In this document: one piece after another, positions 7,377 through 18,190 of the stretch | Layout of the letters: every line of letters begins with the position of its first letter | How positions within the stretch are numbered: the first letter of the stretch is position 1 | From: Candidatus Tectimicrobiota bacterium | GTDB taxonomy: Bacteria; JACPUC01 | DNA: 64,000 nucleotides | Direction: 5' to 3' | Assembly (NCBI GenBank): GCA_016192455.1 | Contig: JACPUC010000011.1 | Span: 62,001-126,000 of the forward strand | Position numbers and translations under genes: made by a program | Notes under the pieces: model-generated | Told to the model about the DNA's origin: nothing | What the model saw: only the letters and a program-made list of their open reading frames with translations | The model's database searches: none

Positions 7377-8765
7377 ATGACCACGAAGGCGTCCACGGCG
7401 ACCCCCGACCTGAGTTTCCGCGAGGCGCTGCGCCGCCTCGATGCGGCCGGCCTCCTCCTGAAGGTGGAGGATGAGGTCGATCCCCAGCTCGAGCTGACGA
7501 GCGTCCTCTTCAAGCAGCCCGAGCGGGCCATGCTCTTCAAGCGCGTGAAGGGCTACGGCATGCAGGTGATCGGCAACTTCATGGGCAGCGAGGAGAACGT
7601 CCTGGCGATCTATCAGAAGGACGTGGCCGAGGTGCGCCGCTACATCACCGAGGGGCTGGGATCGCCGATGCCGCCGACGCGCGTCGCCTCCGGCCCGGTG
7701 CAGGAGGTCGTGCACGACAACCCCGACCTGCTCGAGCACTTGCCGCTGCCGAAGTACGCGCCGAACGACGGGGGCCGCTACATCTCCGCCGGCGTGGTCA
7801 TCGCCAAGAACGCGGAGACCGGCGTCTACAACGCCTCCTACCACCGCTTTATGCACGTCGAGCGCAACCGCCTCCTCATCAAGCTCGACCTGGGGCGGCA
7901 CCTGCGCACCTTGTGGGAGCGGGCCAAGGCCAAAGGAGAGCCGCTGCCGATCGCGGTGGTGCTGGGGCCGGACATCGGCACCCTTTACGCCGCGGCCATC
8001 ATGGGGGCGCAGCTCCCCTTCGAGATGGACGAGTACCACGTCGCCTCCGGCATCCGCCGCAAGCCGCTGGAGCTGATCGACTGCCGCACCGTGCCGCTGC
8101 AGGTGCCGGCCGACGCCGAGGTGGTCATGGAGGGCTTCATCTCGCCCACGGAGGAGATGCAGGAGGGGCCGTTCATGGAGTTCATCGGCCTCTACTCCGA
8201 CGTCGGCCCCTCGCCGGTCACCACGATCACTTGCCTCTACCACCGCAAGAACCCGATCTGGCACGTCATCATGACGAAGGAGTCGCCGATCTTCCGCAAG
8301 CACGTGCTCGAGGGGGCGATTCTCAAGGCGGTGAAGGCGGCGGCGCCGTGCGTCACCGACGTGGCCCTCACCGCCGGCGGCCTCTACCGCTTCCACCTGC
8401 ACATCGCCGTGCGCAAGCGCAGCGCCGCCGACGAGGGCTACCAGCGCAACGCCATCTACGCCGCCATCACCGCCCTGAAGGACCTCGATCTGATCATCGT
8501 CGTCGATGACGACATCGACATCCACACCTGGACCGACGTAGAGTGGGCCCTCGCCATGCGCTGGGACGCCTCGAAGGGGCTGATCCTCATGCCGGCGTCG
8601 CGCGGGCACGAGTACGTGACGGTCTCCGAGGAGGGGGTGCGCACGAAGGTCGGCATCGACGCCACGCTGCCGTTCGGTTTCACCAAGCGCCACAAGCGCA
8701 TCCCCATCCCGCCCGCCGATCTGAGCAAGTACCGGACGACGCTTGCTCCGAACCTCCAGGGATAG
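7377..8765 (+). CDS. UbiD-family prFMN-dependent decarboxylase
   Basis: A 462-residue protein of the UbiD superfamily, which reversibly (de)carboxylates aromatic or alpha,beta-unsaturated acids using prenylated FMN. Recognisable elements are NASYHRFMHVERNR (cofactor-binding Asn/Arg region, about 140-155), PFEMDEYHVASGI (about 215), the EMQEGPFMEFIGLYSDVG segment with catalytic-region acidic residues (about 260-280), and VVDDDIDIHTWTDVEWAL near residue 385. The ATG at 7377 is chosen because GAGAGG lies just upstream and upstream codons lie in promoter DNA. No UbiX flavin prenyltransferase is nearby. The substrate is unknown; the setting suggests aromatic-acid catabolism rather than ubiquinone synthesis. 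Confidence 0.88.
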   Translation: MTTKASTATPDLSFREALRRLDAAGLLLKVEDEVDPQLELTSVLFKQPERAMLFKRVKGYGMQVIGNFMGSEENVLAIYQKDVAEVRRYITEGLGSPMPPTRVASGPVQEVVHDNPDLLEHLPLPKYAPNDGGRYISAGVVIAKNAETGVYNASYHRFMHVERNRLLIKLDLGRHLRTLWERAKAKGEPLPIAVVLGPDIGTLYAAAIMGAQLPFEMDEYHVASGIRRKPLELIDCRTVPLQVPADAEVVMEGFISPTEEMQEGPFMEFIGLYSDVGPSPVTTITCLYHRKNPIWHVIMTKESPIFRKHVLEGAILKAVKAAAPCVTDVALTAGGLYRFHLHIAVRKRSAADEGYQRNAIYAAITALKDLDLIIVVDDDIDIHTWTDVEWALAMRWDASKGLILMPASRGHEYVTVSEEGVRTKVGIDATLPFGFTKRHKRIPIPPADLSKYRTTLAPNLQG

Positions 8766-8852
8766 CGTCCGCGCCACGCCGGGCGGAGGGCGAAGACGGA
8801 ACCGCCGGGCGCCCCGCGAGGGATGAGTCATGCAGCAACGGTGTGACCTCCG

Positions 8853-10031
8853 ATGCCACAGGTAGCGCGAACCAAGCACGCATTTCGTGGATCGCTGGGG
8901 CTGTCGGTACTCCTGCACCTGGCCCTCTTCGGGGGACTTGCTGTCTGGAGCGCCGTCTGGAGCGCGGGGCTGCGGCAAGAAGCCTCCCCTCACCCGGCGC
9001 GCATCTACCACCTGACCCTGAGGGACTGGCGGTTTCTTCCCAGCCCGATTCCCGGCCTGACTCCCGGCGCCGCTGGGAACGTCGAGGAAGAGGGCGAGGG
9101 GGGAGGCGGCGTCGAGGGGCGCGGCAGCGTCAAGGCTGCCGCAGCCCTGCAACCGAGCGAGGGAGGCTCGAATCACCGAGGAGTCGCCGCCGGGTCGATC
9201 TGGCGCGGGACTCCCGCCACGCCGGCTGGAGATCCGGCCGGAAATGGGGGAGAGCCTCGCGACCGCAACGTGTCGCCCCTGGCGCCGGCGTGGGCGGGCG
9301 CCGTGACGCTGCAACGGGCGGTGGCGCCGATGGAATCAGCGGGGCGGCTCGGCGCGCAGGCGGCTCGACCCGCGGCGCGCTTGGCGGCCGGGCGCGTTCA
9401 GGCAAGCGCGCGGCGGGTCGCCGCGACTCCGCCGGCGCCACGCGAAGAGGCTGCGGACGCGGCGCCGCAGGCATCGCCGCGGGCCGGCGCCGTGCCGCCG
9501 GCGGAGCAGGATGGGCGGCGCCCGGGACGCCCGGTGATGGCGCTCTCGGCAAGCCCCGCGCTGCCTGAGACGGCGAGCGGTGCGGAGCGCCGCCGCGTCA
9601 TCGAGGCGCTCGGCCCGCCGGGGATGGGCAGCGGGTTGGCGAACGGCGGCGCCAACGCCGCGCCTGGCCCTGGCGAGCATGCCGGTGAACCATGGGGCAA
9701 TGGGTCCGGACCGGGCACGCCTGGCTTCGGCGGCGCGGCGGGCGGCTCCGGCGGCTTCCTCGTGCAGCCGGACCCCCGCAATGAGAAACCAGCGTATCCC
9801 CTCCTGGCGCGCCGCCAAGGGCTTGAAGGGCGCGTCTGGCTCAGTCTCTTCGTCCGCCCCGAGGGGAGCGTGGGGGGTGTGCGCGTGACGCAGAGTTCCG
9901 GCCACCCGAGCCTCGACCGCGCCGCCGTCACCAGCGCCCACGGCTGGCGCTTCCACTACCGCGAGCAGCTCGCGGGACACCCTGGGGCGTGGGTGACGCT
10001 CCCCATTGATTTTTCCCTCTCCCCAGAGTAG
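8853..10031 (+). CDS. TonB-family energy transducer
   Basis: A 392-residue protein with one N-terminal membrane helix (about residues 14-33, SLGLSVLLHLALFGGLAVW), a long Ala/Gly/Pro/Arg-rich periplasmic linker (about 45-290), and a C-terminal TonB domain beginning KPAYPLLARRQGLEGRVWL, with VTQSSGHPSLDRAAV. TonB couples the inner-membrane proton gradient to outer-membrane receptors. It implies a diderm cell. No exbB, exbD or receptor gene is adjacent, so those partners must be elsewhere. The linker is unusually long and glycine-rich. Confidence 0.8.
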   Translation: MPQVARTKHAFRGSLGLSVLLHLALFGGLAVWSAVWSAGLRQEASPHPARIYHLTLRDWRFLPSPIPGLTPGAAGNVEEEGEGGGGVEGRGSVKAAAALQPSEGGSNHRGVAAGSIWRGTPATPAGDPAGNGGEPRDRNVSPLAPAWAGAVTLQRAVAPMESAGRLGAQAARPAARLAAGRVQASARRVAATPPAPREEAADAAPQASPRAGAVPPAEQDGRRPGRPVMALSASPALPETASGAERRRVIEALGPPGMGSGLANGGANAAPGPGEHAGEPWGNGSGPGTPGFGGAAGGSGGFLVQPDPRNEKPAYPLLARRQGLEGRVWLSLFVRPEGSVGGVRVTQSSGHPSLDRAAVTSAHGWRFHYREQLAGHPGAWVTLPIDFSLSPE

Positions 10032-10271
10032 TTGTTGCGCGCCCGTACCTCTCTCCACCCGCACTCCCCGTCCGCAGCCGCGGGAGGGGTTTCCGCCGGC
10101 GGCCATCCCGGCGCGACGGCCTTGGTTCGCGGCCAGGGGAGAAGGCCTGGCGCCCCGGTCGCGCGCCCGGTCGAGAGGGCGTCGGTCCGCGGCTCATTCT
10201 CGAACACCGCATGGCGATAGGGATCGCCGCGGCTCCAGGTCAAGAGGGCCTGGGATGCCACGGCGGCGCCG

Positions 10272-11597
10272 GTGAGGCTGCTGCTCATGATCGTACTCGT
10301 CTGGGCAGGGTTTCTGGCCTTCACGCTGCTCATGGTCGCGTTTGATCTCGGCGTCACGCAGCGACGGCCGCACGTCATGCGCGTGCGGGAGGCCCTGGCC
10401 TGGACTCTCGTCTGGGTTGCCCTGGCGCTGCTCTTCAACGTCTTCGTCTACTACCTGTACGGGCATAACTGGCTGGGCTGGGCCGACCTCCATGGCCGGC
10501 AGCTCAGCGGCCATCAGGCGGCGGTGCAGTTCTTCACCGGCTACCTGACCGAGAAATCGTTGTCGGTGGACAACCTCGTCGTCATCGCCATGATCTTCAC
10601 CTCCCTGGGAGTTCCCCTCGCCGCGCAGCACCCGGTCCTGGTCTGGGGAATCCTCGGGGCCGTGGTGCTGCGGGGGGTGATGATCCTGGCGGGGGCGGTG
10701 CTTCTGGCGCGCTTCTGGTGGATGGACTACGCCTTCGGGGCGCTGCTCCTGGTGGCCGCCGGCAAGATGCTAAAGGAGGGCGAGAAAGAGATCGACCCCG
10801 GTCGCAACCTCCTCCTGCGGCTGGCGCGGCGGGTTTTTCGCGTCAGCCCCGCGTATGACGGGAACCGCTTCTTCACGCGGGCCGGCGGCGCCTGGGCGAT
10901 GACGCCGCTGCTGCCGGCCTTGCTCCTGGTGGAGGCGAGCGACGTGATGTTCGCCATCGACTCGATCCCCGCCATCTTCGCCATCACGCGCGATCCCTTC
11001 CTGGTCTTCACCTCGAACGTCTTCGCCATTCTCGGGCTGCGGGCGCTCTACTTCGCCCTGGCCGGCCTGATGGAGCGCTTCCGTTACCTGCGGGCCAGCC
11101 TGGTGACCCTGCTGCTGTTCATCGGCATGAAGATGCTCCTCTCCCACGCCTACCCCATTTCCACCCTCGCCTCCCTGGCGATCATCTGCGGCATTCTCGG
11201 CGCCGGGGTGGCGGCGACGCTCGCGCACCGCTGGAACAACGCGGCGCCGGGGCGCCTCTCCGTCAGCCACGCAAGCCGCGGCCTGGCGCGCACCACGTAT
11301 CGCCAGGCGCGGCGGATCGTCGTGCTGGTCATCGGCGGCACGGTGCTGCTGCTGGGTCTCGCCATGCTCATCCTGCCAGGACCGGGGATCGCCACGACCG
11401 TGTTCGGGCTCGCCATCCTGGGCGTCGAGTTCGCCTGGGCGCGGCGCTGGCTCAACCGCCTGCACCGAACCGCGACGAACCTCTCGCCGAGCTGGCTCAA
11501 ACGCCTGCATAGCACCGTGATGAACCTCTCGCCGAGCTGGAGGCGCTGGTGGGGCAAGAAGAAGAGGGAAGACGGCGCTTCCTCGGACAGGACGTGA
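10272..11597 (+). CDS. TerC/Alx-family membrane protein fused to a PGPGW-type domain
   Basis: A 441-residue polytopic membrane protein. Residues 1-320 are TerC/Alx-like, with TEKSLSVDNLVV (D100) and EASDVMFAIDSIPAIFAIT (about 221-239), the acidic membrane motifs of this manganese/metal-export-associated family. Residues about 345-400 form a separate hydrophobic hairpin containing ILPGPG followed by GVEFAWARRWL, the pattern of the PGPGW putative membrane family. The C-terminus carries two tandem 15-residue copies ending NLSPSW, encoded by 45-bp DNA repeats at 11451-11495 and 11496-11540, then a Lys-rich end. The GTG at 10272 is used; an ATG five codons later is possible. No ykoY/yybP riboswitch was recognised in the leader. 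Confidence 0.85.
   Translation: MRLLLMIVLVWAGFLAFTLLMVAFDLGVTQRRPHVMRVREALAWTLVWVALALLFNVFVYYLYGHNWLGWADLHGRQLSGHQAAVQFFTGYLTEKSLSVDNLVVIAMIFTSLGVPLAAQHPVLVWGILGAVVLRGVMILAGAVLLARFWWMDYAFGALLLVAAGKMLKEGEKEIDPGRNLLLRLARRVFRVSPAYDGNRFFTRAGGAWAMTPLLPALLLVEASDVMFAIDSIPAIFAITRDPFLVFTSNVFAILGLRALYFALAGLMERFRYLRASLVTLLLFIGMKMLLSHAYPISTLASLAIICGILGAGVAATLAHRWNNAAPGRLSVSHASRGLARTTYRQARRIVVLVIGGTVLLLGLAMLILPGPGIATTVFGLAILGVEFAWARRWLNRLHRTATNLSPSWLKRLHSTVMNLSPSWRRWWGKKKREDGASSDRT
11451..11540 (+). repeat. Two 45-bp tandem repeats inside the TerC-like gene
   Basis: Units 11451-11495 and 11496-11540 are in frame and nearly identical (CTCAANCGCCTGCA at the start, AACCTCTCGCCGAGCTGG at the end). They duplicate 15 residues after the last membrane segment. 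Confidence 0.85.
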
Positions 11598-11739
11598 GGC
11601 GCCCGGCCGGTCGCCGCCAGGGCGGGAAGGCACCGCGCGGGGAAGTTCACGAGGGCGTTCTCTGTCAGGCGATTGCGCCCAAATCGAGCACCCCAGGCGT
11701 GGCAAGCGGAAGCGGCGCGCTCGGCACGACGCAATTGGC

Positions 11740-11770
11740 TTGCAGGAGGCCGCGCCAGGTGTGCTATAGT
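11740..11770 (+). promoter_or_regulatory. Promoter with extended -10 for the acyl-CoA synthetase operon
   Basis: TTGCAG (11740-11745), a 19-base spacer and TATAGT (11765-11770), preceded by TGC, which gives an extended -10. It sits about 60 bases before the ATG at 11833. Confidence 0.55.
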
Positions 11771-11832
11771 CCGGGAACATCCAGAAGAGAGAGCCCCAGC
11801 CGCGTCAGCAGGGTCGGGGGGAGAGAGCGCCC

Positions 11833-13677
<1,845 letters not shown>

Positions 13678-13753
13678 GGTCGCGCCGCAAGAGTTCGCCG
13701 ACACATCGGATGTGTCGCAGGCCTCATTTCTTCGTCGGGGACCTGTGCTTCCT

Positions 13754-13812
13754 CCCACCCCTCTCTCGCCCGTTCCCTCTCCCAGCAGGAGAGAGGCCAG
13801 GGGTGAGGGGTG
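13754..13812. repeat. Imperfect inverted repeat in the acyl-CoA synthetase/livH spacer
   Basis: CACCCCTCTCTC and CCCTCTC on one side face GAGAGAGG and CAGGGGTG on the other around CCAGCAG. This can form a hairpin in the 186-base spacer. It has no T-tract, so it is not a classic terminator. Confidence 0.5.
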
Positions 13813-13863
13813 CGCAAGGGGGCGAGGCGAGGAACCGGTTGCCCGTCACCTGGAAGGCTCCGC

Positions 13864-14763
13864 ATGGTCATCGCAGACCTCGGCACCCTGGTGCACGTCA
13901 TCGTCAGCGGCGTCGCGGTGGGGAGCACGTACGCCCTGGTGGCGCTCGGCTTCGTGCTCATCTACAAGGCCAGCGATGTGCTCAACTTCGCCCAGGGCGA
14001 GCTGATGATGGTGGGGGGGTACCTCTGCTTCGCTTACGTGGCCCAGCTCAAGCTCCCCTTCCTGCCCGCCTTCCTCCTCACCCTGGTGACCGCGGCGCTC
14101 GTCGGCATGCTCATCGAGCTCCTCTTCCTGCGCCGCTTGATCGGCGAATCGGTCTTCACGGTCATGATGGTGACCGTCGGCCTCGGGGGCATCCTGAAGA
14201 GCCTCGTCGGCCTCATCTGGGGCGAAGATGACCTGGCCCTCCCCTCGCCCTTCGCCTACAAGACGCTGGCCTGGTCGTTCGCGGGGGGCGAGCTCTACGT
14301 CGCTTACTCGGAGCTCTTCAATATCCTCACCTCGGCGGTGCTCTTCGGGCTCTTCATGCTCTTCTTCAAATTCGCCCGCACCGGCATCGCCATGCGGGCC
14401 ACCGCCGAGGATCAGGACACGGCGTTCCTCATGGGCATCAGCGTGAAGCGCGTCTTCGCGCTGAGCTGGGCCATCGCCTCGGTGGTCGCCGCGGCGAGCG
14501 GCATCTTCTACGCCGAGGAGAGCTACCTGCACGCCCAGATGGGCTTCATCGGGCTGCGGGCCATGCCGGCGGCCATCCTGGGCGGCATCGACAGCATCGC
14601 CGGGGCGATCCTCGGGGGCTTGACGATCGGCATGGTGGAGAGCTTCGCCGGCGCTTACCTGGGGACCGGCGTGCGCGACATCGTGGCCTTCGTCATCCTC
14701 ATCCTCGTCCTCATGGTGCGACCGTATGGGTTCTTCGGCACGCAGCAGCTCCGCCGCGTGTGA
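13864..14763 (+). CDS. livH: HAAT-family ABC transporter permease, LivH type
   Basis: Permease of the second liv operon, 299 residues. It has the pattern GVAVGSTYALVALGFVLIYKASDVLNFAQGE near residues 15-45, in which FAQGE replaces the FAHG of the first operon; this is the subgroup often linked to acyl-CoA ligases. The ATPase-contact loop ATAEDQDTAFLMGISVKRV lies near 180. The ATG at 13864 follows a GGAAGG motif. It pairs with the LivM-type protein downstream. Confidence 0.9.
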   Translation: MVIADLGTLVHVIVSGVAVGSTYALVALGFVLIYKASDVLNFAQGELMMVGGYLCFAYVAQLKLPFLPAFLLTLVTAALVGMLIELLFLRRLIGESVFTVMMVTVGLGGILKSLVGLIWGEDDLALPSPFAYKTLAWSFAGGELYVAYSELFNILTSAVLFGLFMLFFKFARTGIAMRATAEDQDTAFLMGISVKRVFALSWAIASVVAAASGIFYAEESYLHAQMGFIGLRAMPAAILGGIDSIAGAILGGLTIGMVESFAGAYLGTGVRDIVAFVILILVLMVRPYGFFGTQQLRRV

Positions 14764-14854
14764 CCCCGCCAGCCTACTGCGGAACGAGCGCGGCCGCGCT
14801 GCGTGGGGCTGCCGCGTTTCCCGCCACCGGCTGTTGCGAAGTGAAGCGTGAGCC

Positions 14855-15898
14855 ATGGGCCGGACCTTCCACAGCAGCTACGCCGAGGAGATGGCGCTCT
14901 TCCAGAGCGACTGGGCGCGGGCCTGGATGGCGATCTTCCTGGCGCTGCTGCTCGGCGTGCCGGCGCTCCTGGGGCCGTACCTCCTGTCGGTGCTCAACCT
15001 CGCGGGGGTGGCGGTGATCGGCGCCATCGGGCTGAACCTGCTCATCGGCACCACGGGGCAGATTTCCCTGGGGCACGTCGCCTTCATCGCCTGCGGCGGC
15101 TACACCACGGCAATCCTGGCGGAGCGCTTCGGGCTGCCCTTCTGGCTCCTCATCCCGGCCTCGGGCTGCGTGGCGGCGCTCATCGGCCTCGTCGTCGGCG
15201 TGCCCTCGCTGCGCCTGGAGGGGTTCTACCTCGCCATGGCGACGCTGGCGGCGGCCTTCATCATCGAGTACGTCTACGCCCACTGGGAGTCCCTGACGGC
15301 CGGCACCACGGGGATGAAAGTGGCGCGACCGACGCTCGCCGGGGCGCCGCTGGAGTCGAGCCTGGCCTTCTTCTACTTTCAGCTCCCCTGGGTGATCGGC
15401 GCCACCCTCTTCGCCAAGAACCTGACGCGCACCAAGGTGGGGCGCGCCTGGGTGGCCATCCGCGACCGCGACATCTCGGCGGAAACCCTCGGCATCGACC
15501 TCACCCACTACAAGCTTGTCGCCTTCATCGTCAGCGCCTTCTACGGCGGCGTAGCCGGTTCCCTCTACGTCTACTACCTGAAGACGGTCTCCCCGGAGCA
15601 CTTCACCTTCGCGCTGATGATCGAGTACATCGCCATGCTCATCGTCGGCGGCGTCGGCTCGATCCTCGGCTCCATCTTCGGCGCCGTCTTCATCACGCTC
15701 TTGCCCGAGGCCCTGCGCCTGGTGACGGACCTCCTGCGCGATGACTACCCGGTCCTGAGCTTCCGCTTCCTCTACGTGAAGCAAGGCATCTACGGGTTGA
15801 TCATCATCCTCTTCCTGCTCTTCAAGCCGGACGGCTGCTTCGGCTGGTGGCAGGACGTGAAGCGGTACTGGCAGACGTGGCCGTACAAGCACTCGTAG
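14855..15898 (+). CDS. livM: HAAT-family ABC transporter permease, LivM type
   Basis: A 347-residue permease with the LivM hallmark GLNLLIGTTGQISLGHVAFIACGGY near residues 62-86, multiple hydrophobic segments, and the coupling loop IRDRDISAETLGIDLTHYK near 200. The C-terminus extends as a short aromatic cytoplasmic tail (QDVKRYWQTWPYKHS) not seen in the first operon's LivM. It lies 91 bases after livH in the same operon. Confidence 0.9.
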   Translation: MGRTFHSSYAEEMALFQSDWARAWMAIFLALLLGVPALLGPYLLSVLNLAGVAVIGAIGLNLLIGTTGQISLGHVAFIACGGYTTAILAERFGLPFWLLIPASGCVAALIGLVVGVPSLRLEGFYLAMATLAAAFIIEYVYAHWESLTAGTTGMKVARPTLAGAPLESSLAFFYFQLPWVIGATLFAKNLTRTKVGRAWVAIRDRDISAETLGIDLTHYKLVAFIVSAFYGGVAGSLYVYYLKTVSPEHFTFALMIEYIAMLIVGGVGSILGSIFGAVFITLLPEALRLVTDLLRDDYPVLSFRFLYVKQGIYGLIIILFLLFKPDGCFGWWQDVKRYWQTWPYKHS

Positions 15899-16005
15899 GG
15901 GAGTCGTCGGCGCCCGCCGCGGGGGCGTTCCCTCCCCATCCCGGAAGGCTCGCGCGGCCTGCGGGCGTGGTCATCCACATCCTGCTCTTGGGAGGTCTCA
16001 CGACA

Positions 16006-17208
16006 ATGGCACAGCGGTTGAAACAGGCGGCGGTTTTCGTGGGCGTCATCCTGGTTGCCCTGGGGGTAAGCGTGGGGACGACGGCGCAGGCGCAAGTCCG
16101 CGGCGTGACCGACACCGAGGTCACCCTGGGGGTGATCCTCGACTACACCGGCCCGTACAAAAGCGCCGGCGTCCTCATCACCGAAGCCTTCAATGCCTAC
16201 TGGAAAGCCGTCAACGACGCCGGCGGCGTGCACGGGCGGAAGGTGAAGATCATCTACGAAGATAACGGCGCCTCGCCGAAGATGGGGCTGACGGCGGCGA
16301 ACAAGCTCGTGTACAAGGACGGCGTCTTCGGCATCCTCGGCTCCATCGGCAGCGCCGCCACCGTCGTGCTCTTCGACCTCGTCGAGAAGGAAAAGGTGCC
16401 GATGCTGCCGATCGCCTACCCGCGCAAGATGTACGACCCGGTGAAGCGCTACGTCTTCATGGCCTCCGCCCCTTACGCCATCCAGGCGGCGCGCGCCATC
16501 GACTACATCTTCGATGACAAGAAAGACCTCAACGCCAAGGTCGGCATCATCTACCAGGATGACGATTTCGGCGAGGATGCGCGCAACGGGGCGCTGGAGG
16601 CCATGAAAGCCTGGGGCAAGACGCCGGCCGCCCAAGAGGCCTTCCCCCGCGGCACCACCGACTTCCGCTCCGCGGTTCTCAACATGAAACGCGCCGACGT
16701 CGATTACATCATCATCGGCGCGGCGGTGCGCGAGGCGGCGGGGATCGTGCGGGAAGCGAAGCTGACCCGCTTCAAGGGACAGATCATGGGGATCGATCCC
16801 TCCCTCGGGCCGCCGCTCTTCTCCCTGGCGAAAGAGGCGGCGGAGGGCTACCTAGGGGCCAGCTCCTTCGCCACCCTTGGTGAAGACGTGCCCGCCTGGG
16901 GCAACCTGAAGGCGGCCTTGCAGAAGTATGAGAAGAAGACCTTCAACTTCTACCACGTCTTCGGGCTCGCCAACTCGGTGGTCTACCACGAAGGCCTGAA
17001 GCGCGCCGGCCGCAACCTCACCCCCGACACCTTGGTGGCGGCGCTCGAGAGCCTGCGCGACTTCGATAGCGGCGGGGTGCTTCCTCCCGTCACCTTCACG
17101 GCGACGAAGCGCTATGCTTCCAAGGCGGCGAAGATCGTGCGGGCTGACGTGAAGACGCAAGACTTCATCGCGGTTGCGCCCTACCAGGTGCCCAAGGCCA
17201 TGCGTTGA
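16006..17208 (+). CDS. livK: HAAT-family periplasmic solute-binding protein, LivK type
   Basis: A 400-residue type I periplasmic binding protein. The signal peptide is residues 1 to about 29 (hydrophobic AAVFVGVILVALGVSV, cleavage near AQA). The mature start, GVTDTEVTLGVILDYTGPY, is the Peripla_BP_6 pattern. The ATG at 16006 is chosen for its GGAGG 10 bases upstream and the signal peptide. It sits between the permease and ATPase genes and is the only binding protein in this operon. The acyl-CoA synthetase at the operon head hints at a carboxylate ligand, not determinable here. Confidence 0.9.
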   Translation: MAQRLKQAAVFVGVILVALGVSVGTTAQAQVRGVTDTEVTLGVILDYTGPYKSAGVLITEAFNAYWKAVNDAGGVHGRKVKIIYEDNGASPKMGLTAANKLVYKDGVFGILGSIGSAATVVLFDLVEKEKVPMLPIAYPRKMYDPVKRYVFMASAPYAIQAARAIDYIFDDKKDLNAKVGIIYQDDDFGEDARNGALEAMKAWGKTPAAQEAFPRGTTDFRSAVLNMKRADVDYIIIGAAVREAAGIVREAKLTRFKGQIMGIDPSLGPPLFSLAKEAAEGYLGASSFATLGEDVPAWGNLKAALQKYEKKTFNFYHVFGLANSVVYHEGLKRAGRNLTPDTLVAALESLRDFDSGGVLPPVTFTATKRYASKAAKIVRADVKTQDFIAVAPYQVPKAMR

Positions 17209-17362
17209 AGAGGCGAATGCAGGGCGACAGGCTGCGCCGCGGCCGGCTGATCCTGGCGCCCGCGGCGGCAGGAGAGGCGATGGCGACGGGCAGGGGATCG
17301 TCCTCCTCTGCCCGCCGCCTCATCCGTCACGCCGTGCGTCGTCAAGCCAGCGAGCCGCAGCC

Positions 17363-18157
17363 ATGCTGAAGGTGACGAACCTGCAGACCGTCTACAACGA
17401 CGTCATCGTGGCCATCAAGGGCGTCTCCCTCGAGGTGCCCGAGGGGAGCATCGTCACCCTCCTCGGCGCCAATGGCACCGGCAAGACGACGCTGCTGCGC
17501 TCCATCTCCGGCGTCTTGAAGTCGATGAAGGCTGAGATCGAGGAGGGGAGCATCACCTTTCTCGGCCAGCAAGTCATCGGCAAGGACCCCGATGAGATCG
17601 TGCGCCTGGGCCTCTGCCAAGTGCCGGAGGGTCGGCGCATCTTCGCGGACCTGACGGTGGCCGAAAACCTGCGCCTGGGGGCCTACCTGCGGCACGACCG
17701 GGCGGGCATCCGCGCCGATCTGCGCAACGTCCTCGACCTCTTTCCCCCCTTGGCGCCGCGCCTGTCGCTGCGGGCCGGCTTCCTGAGCGGCGGGGAGCAA
17801 CAGATGCTGGCGATCGGGCGGGCGCTCATGGCTCGCCCGCGCCTCCTCATGCTCGACGAGCCGTCGCTCGGCCTGGCGCCGATCCTGGTGGAGGAGATTT
17901 TCGCCCGCCTGCGCCGGCTCAATACCGAGCTGGGCCTCACCATCCTGCTCATCGAGCAGAACGCCAACCTGGCGCTGAAGCTGGCGAGCTACGGCTACAT
18001 CATGGAGAACGGCCGCGTGGTCCTCGATGGCCCCAGCCAGAAGCTGTTGGCGAACGAGGACGTGAAGGAGTTCTACCTCGGCCTGACGGAGACCGCGCAG
18101 CGGCGCAGCTACGCCGAGGTGAAGCACTACAAGCGCCGCAAACGCTGGCTGTCGTAA
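17363..18157 (+). CDS. livF: HAAT-family ABC transporter ATPase, LivF type
   Basis: A 264-residue ATPase: Walker A GANGTGKTT near residue 36, the LivF segment CQVPEGRRIFADLTVAENL near 87, signature LSGGEQQMLAIGRAL near 144, Walker B LLMLDEPSLGLAP near 164 and IEQNA near 198. The C-terminus is longer than usual and ends in a basic stretch (KHYKRRKRWLS). This clade often has that tail when paired with FAQGE-type permeases, which is a recollection rather than a search result. Confidence 0.9.
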   Translation: MLKVTNLQTVYNDVIVAIKGVSLEVPEGSIVTLLGANGTGKTTLLRSISGVLKSMKAEIEEGSITFLGQQVIGKDPDEIVRLGLCQVPEGRRIFADLTVAENLRLGAYLRHDRAGIRADLRNVLDLFPPLAPRLSLRAGFLSGGEQQMLAIGRALMARPRLLMLDEPSLGLAPILVEEIFARLRRLNTELGLTILLIEQNANLALKLASYGYIMENGRVVLDGPSQKLLANEDVKEFYLGLTETAQRRSYAEVKHYKRRKRWLS

Positions 18158-18190
18158 CCCGGTCGGCGGGGCGGCGCGGCGACGGCAAGG

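Noticed and set aside
4837-9314. Long minus-strand open frames opposite the polymerase and UbiD genes
   Set aside because: Antisense shadows of genes with unmistakable catalytic motifs; composition is typical of reverse-frame high-GC translation.
10032-10271. Manganese (yybP-ykoY) riboswitch before the TerC-like gene
   Set aside because: TerC genes often have one, but I could not find the conserved loop sequences in this spacer.
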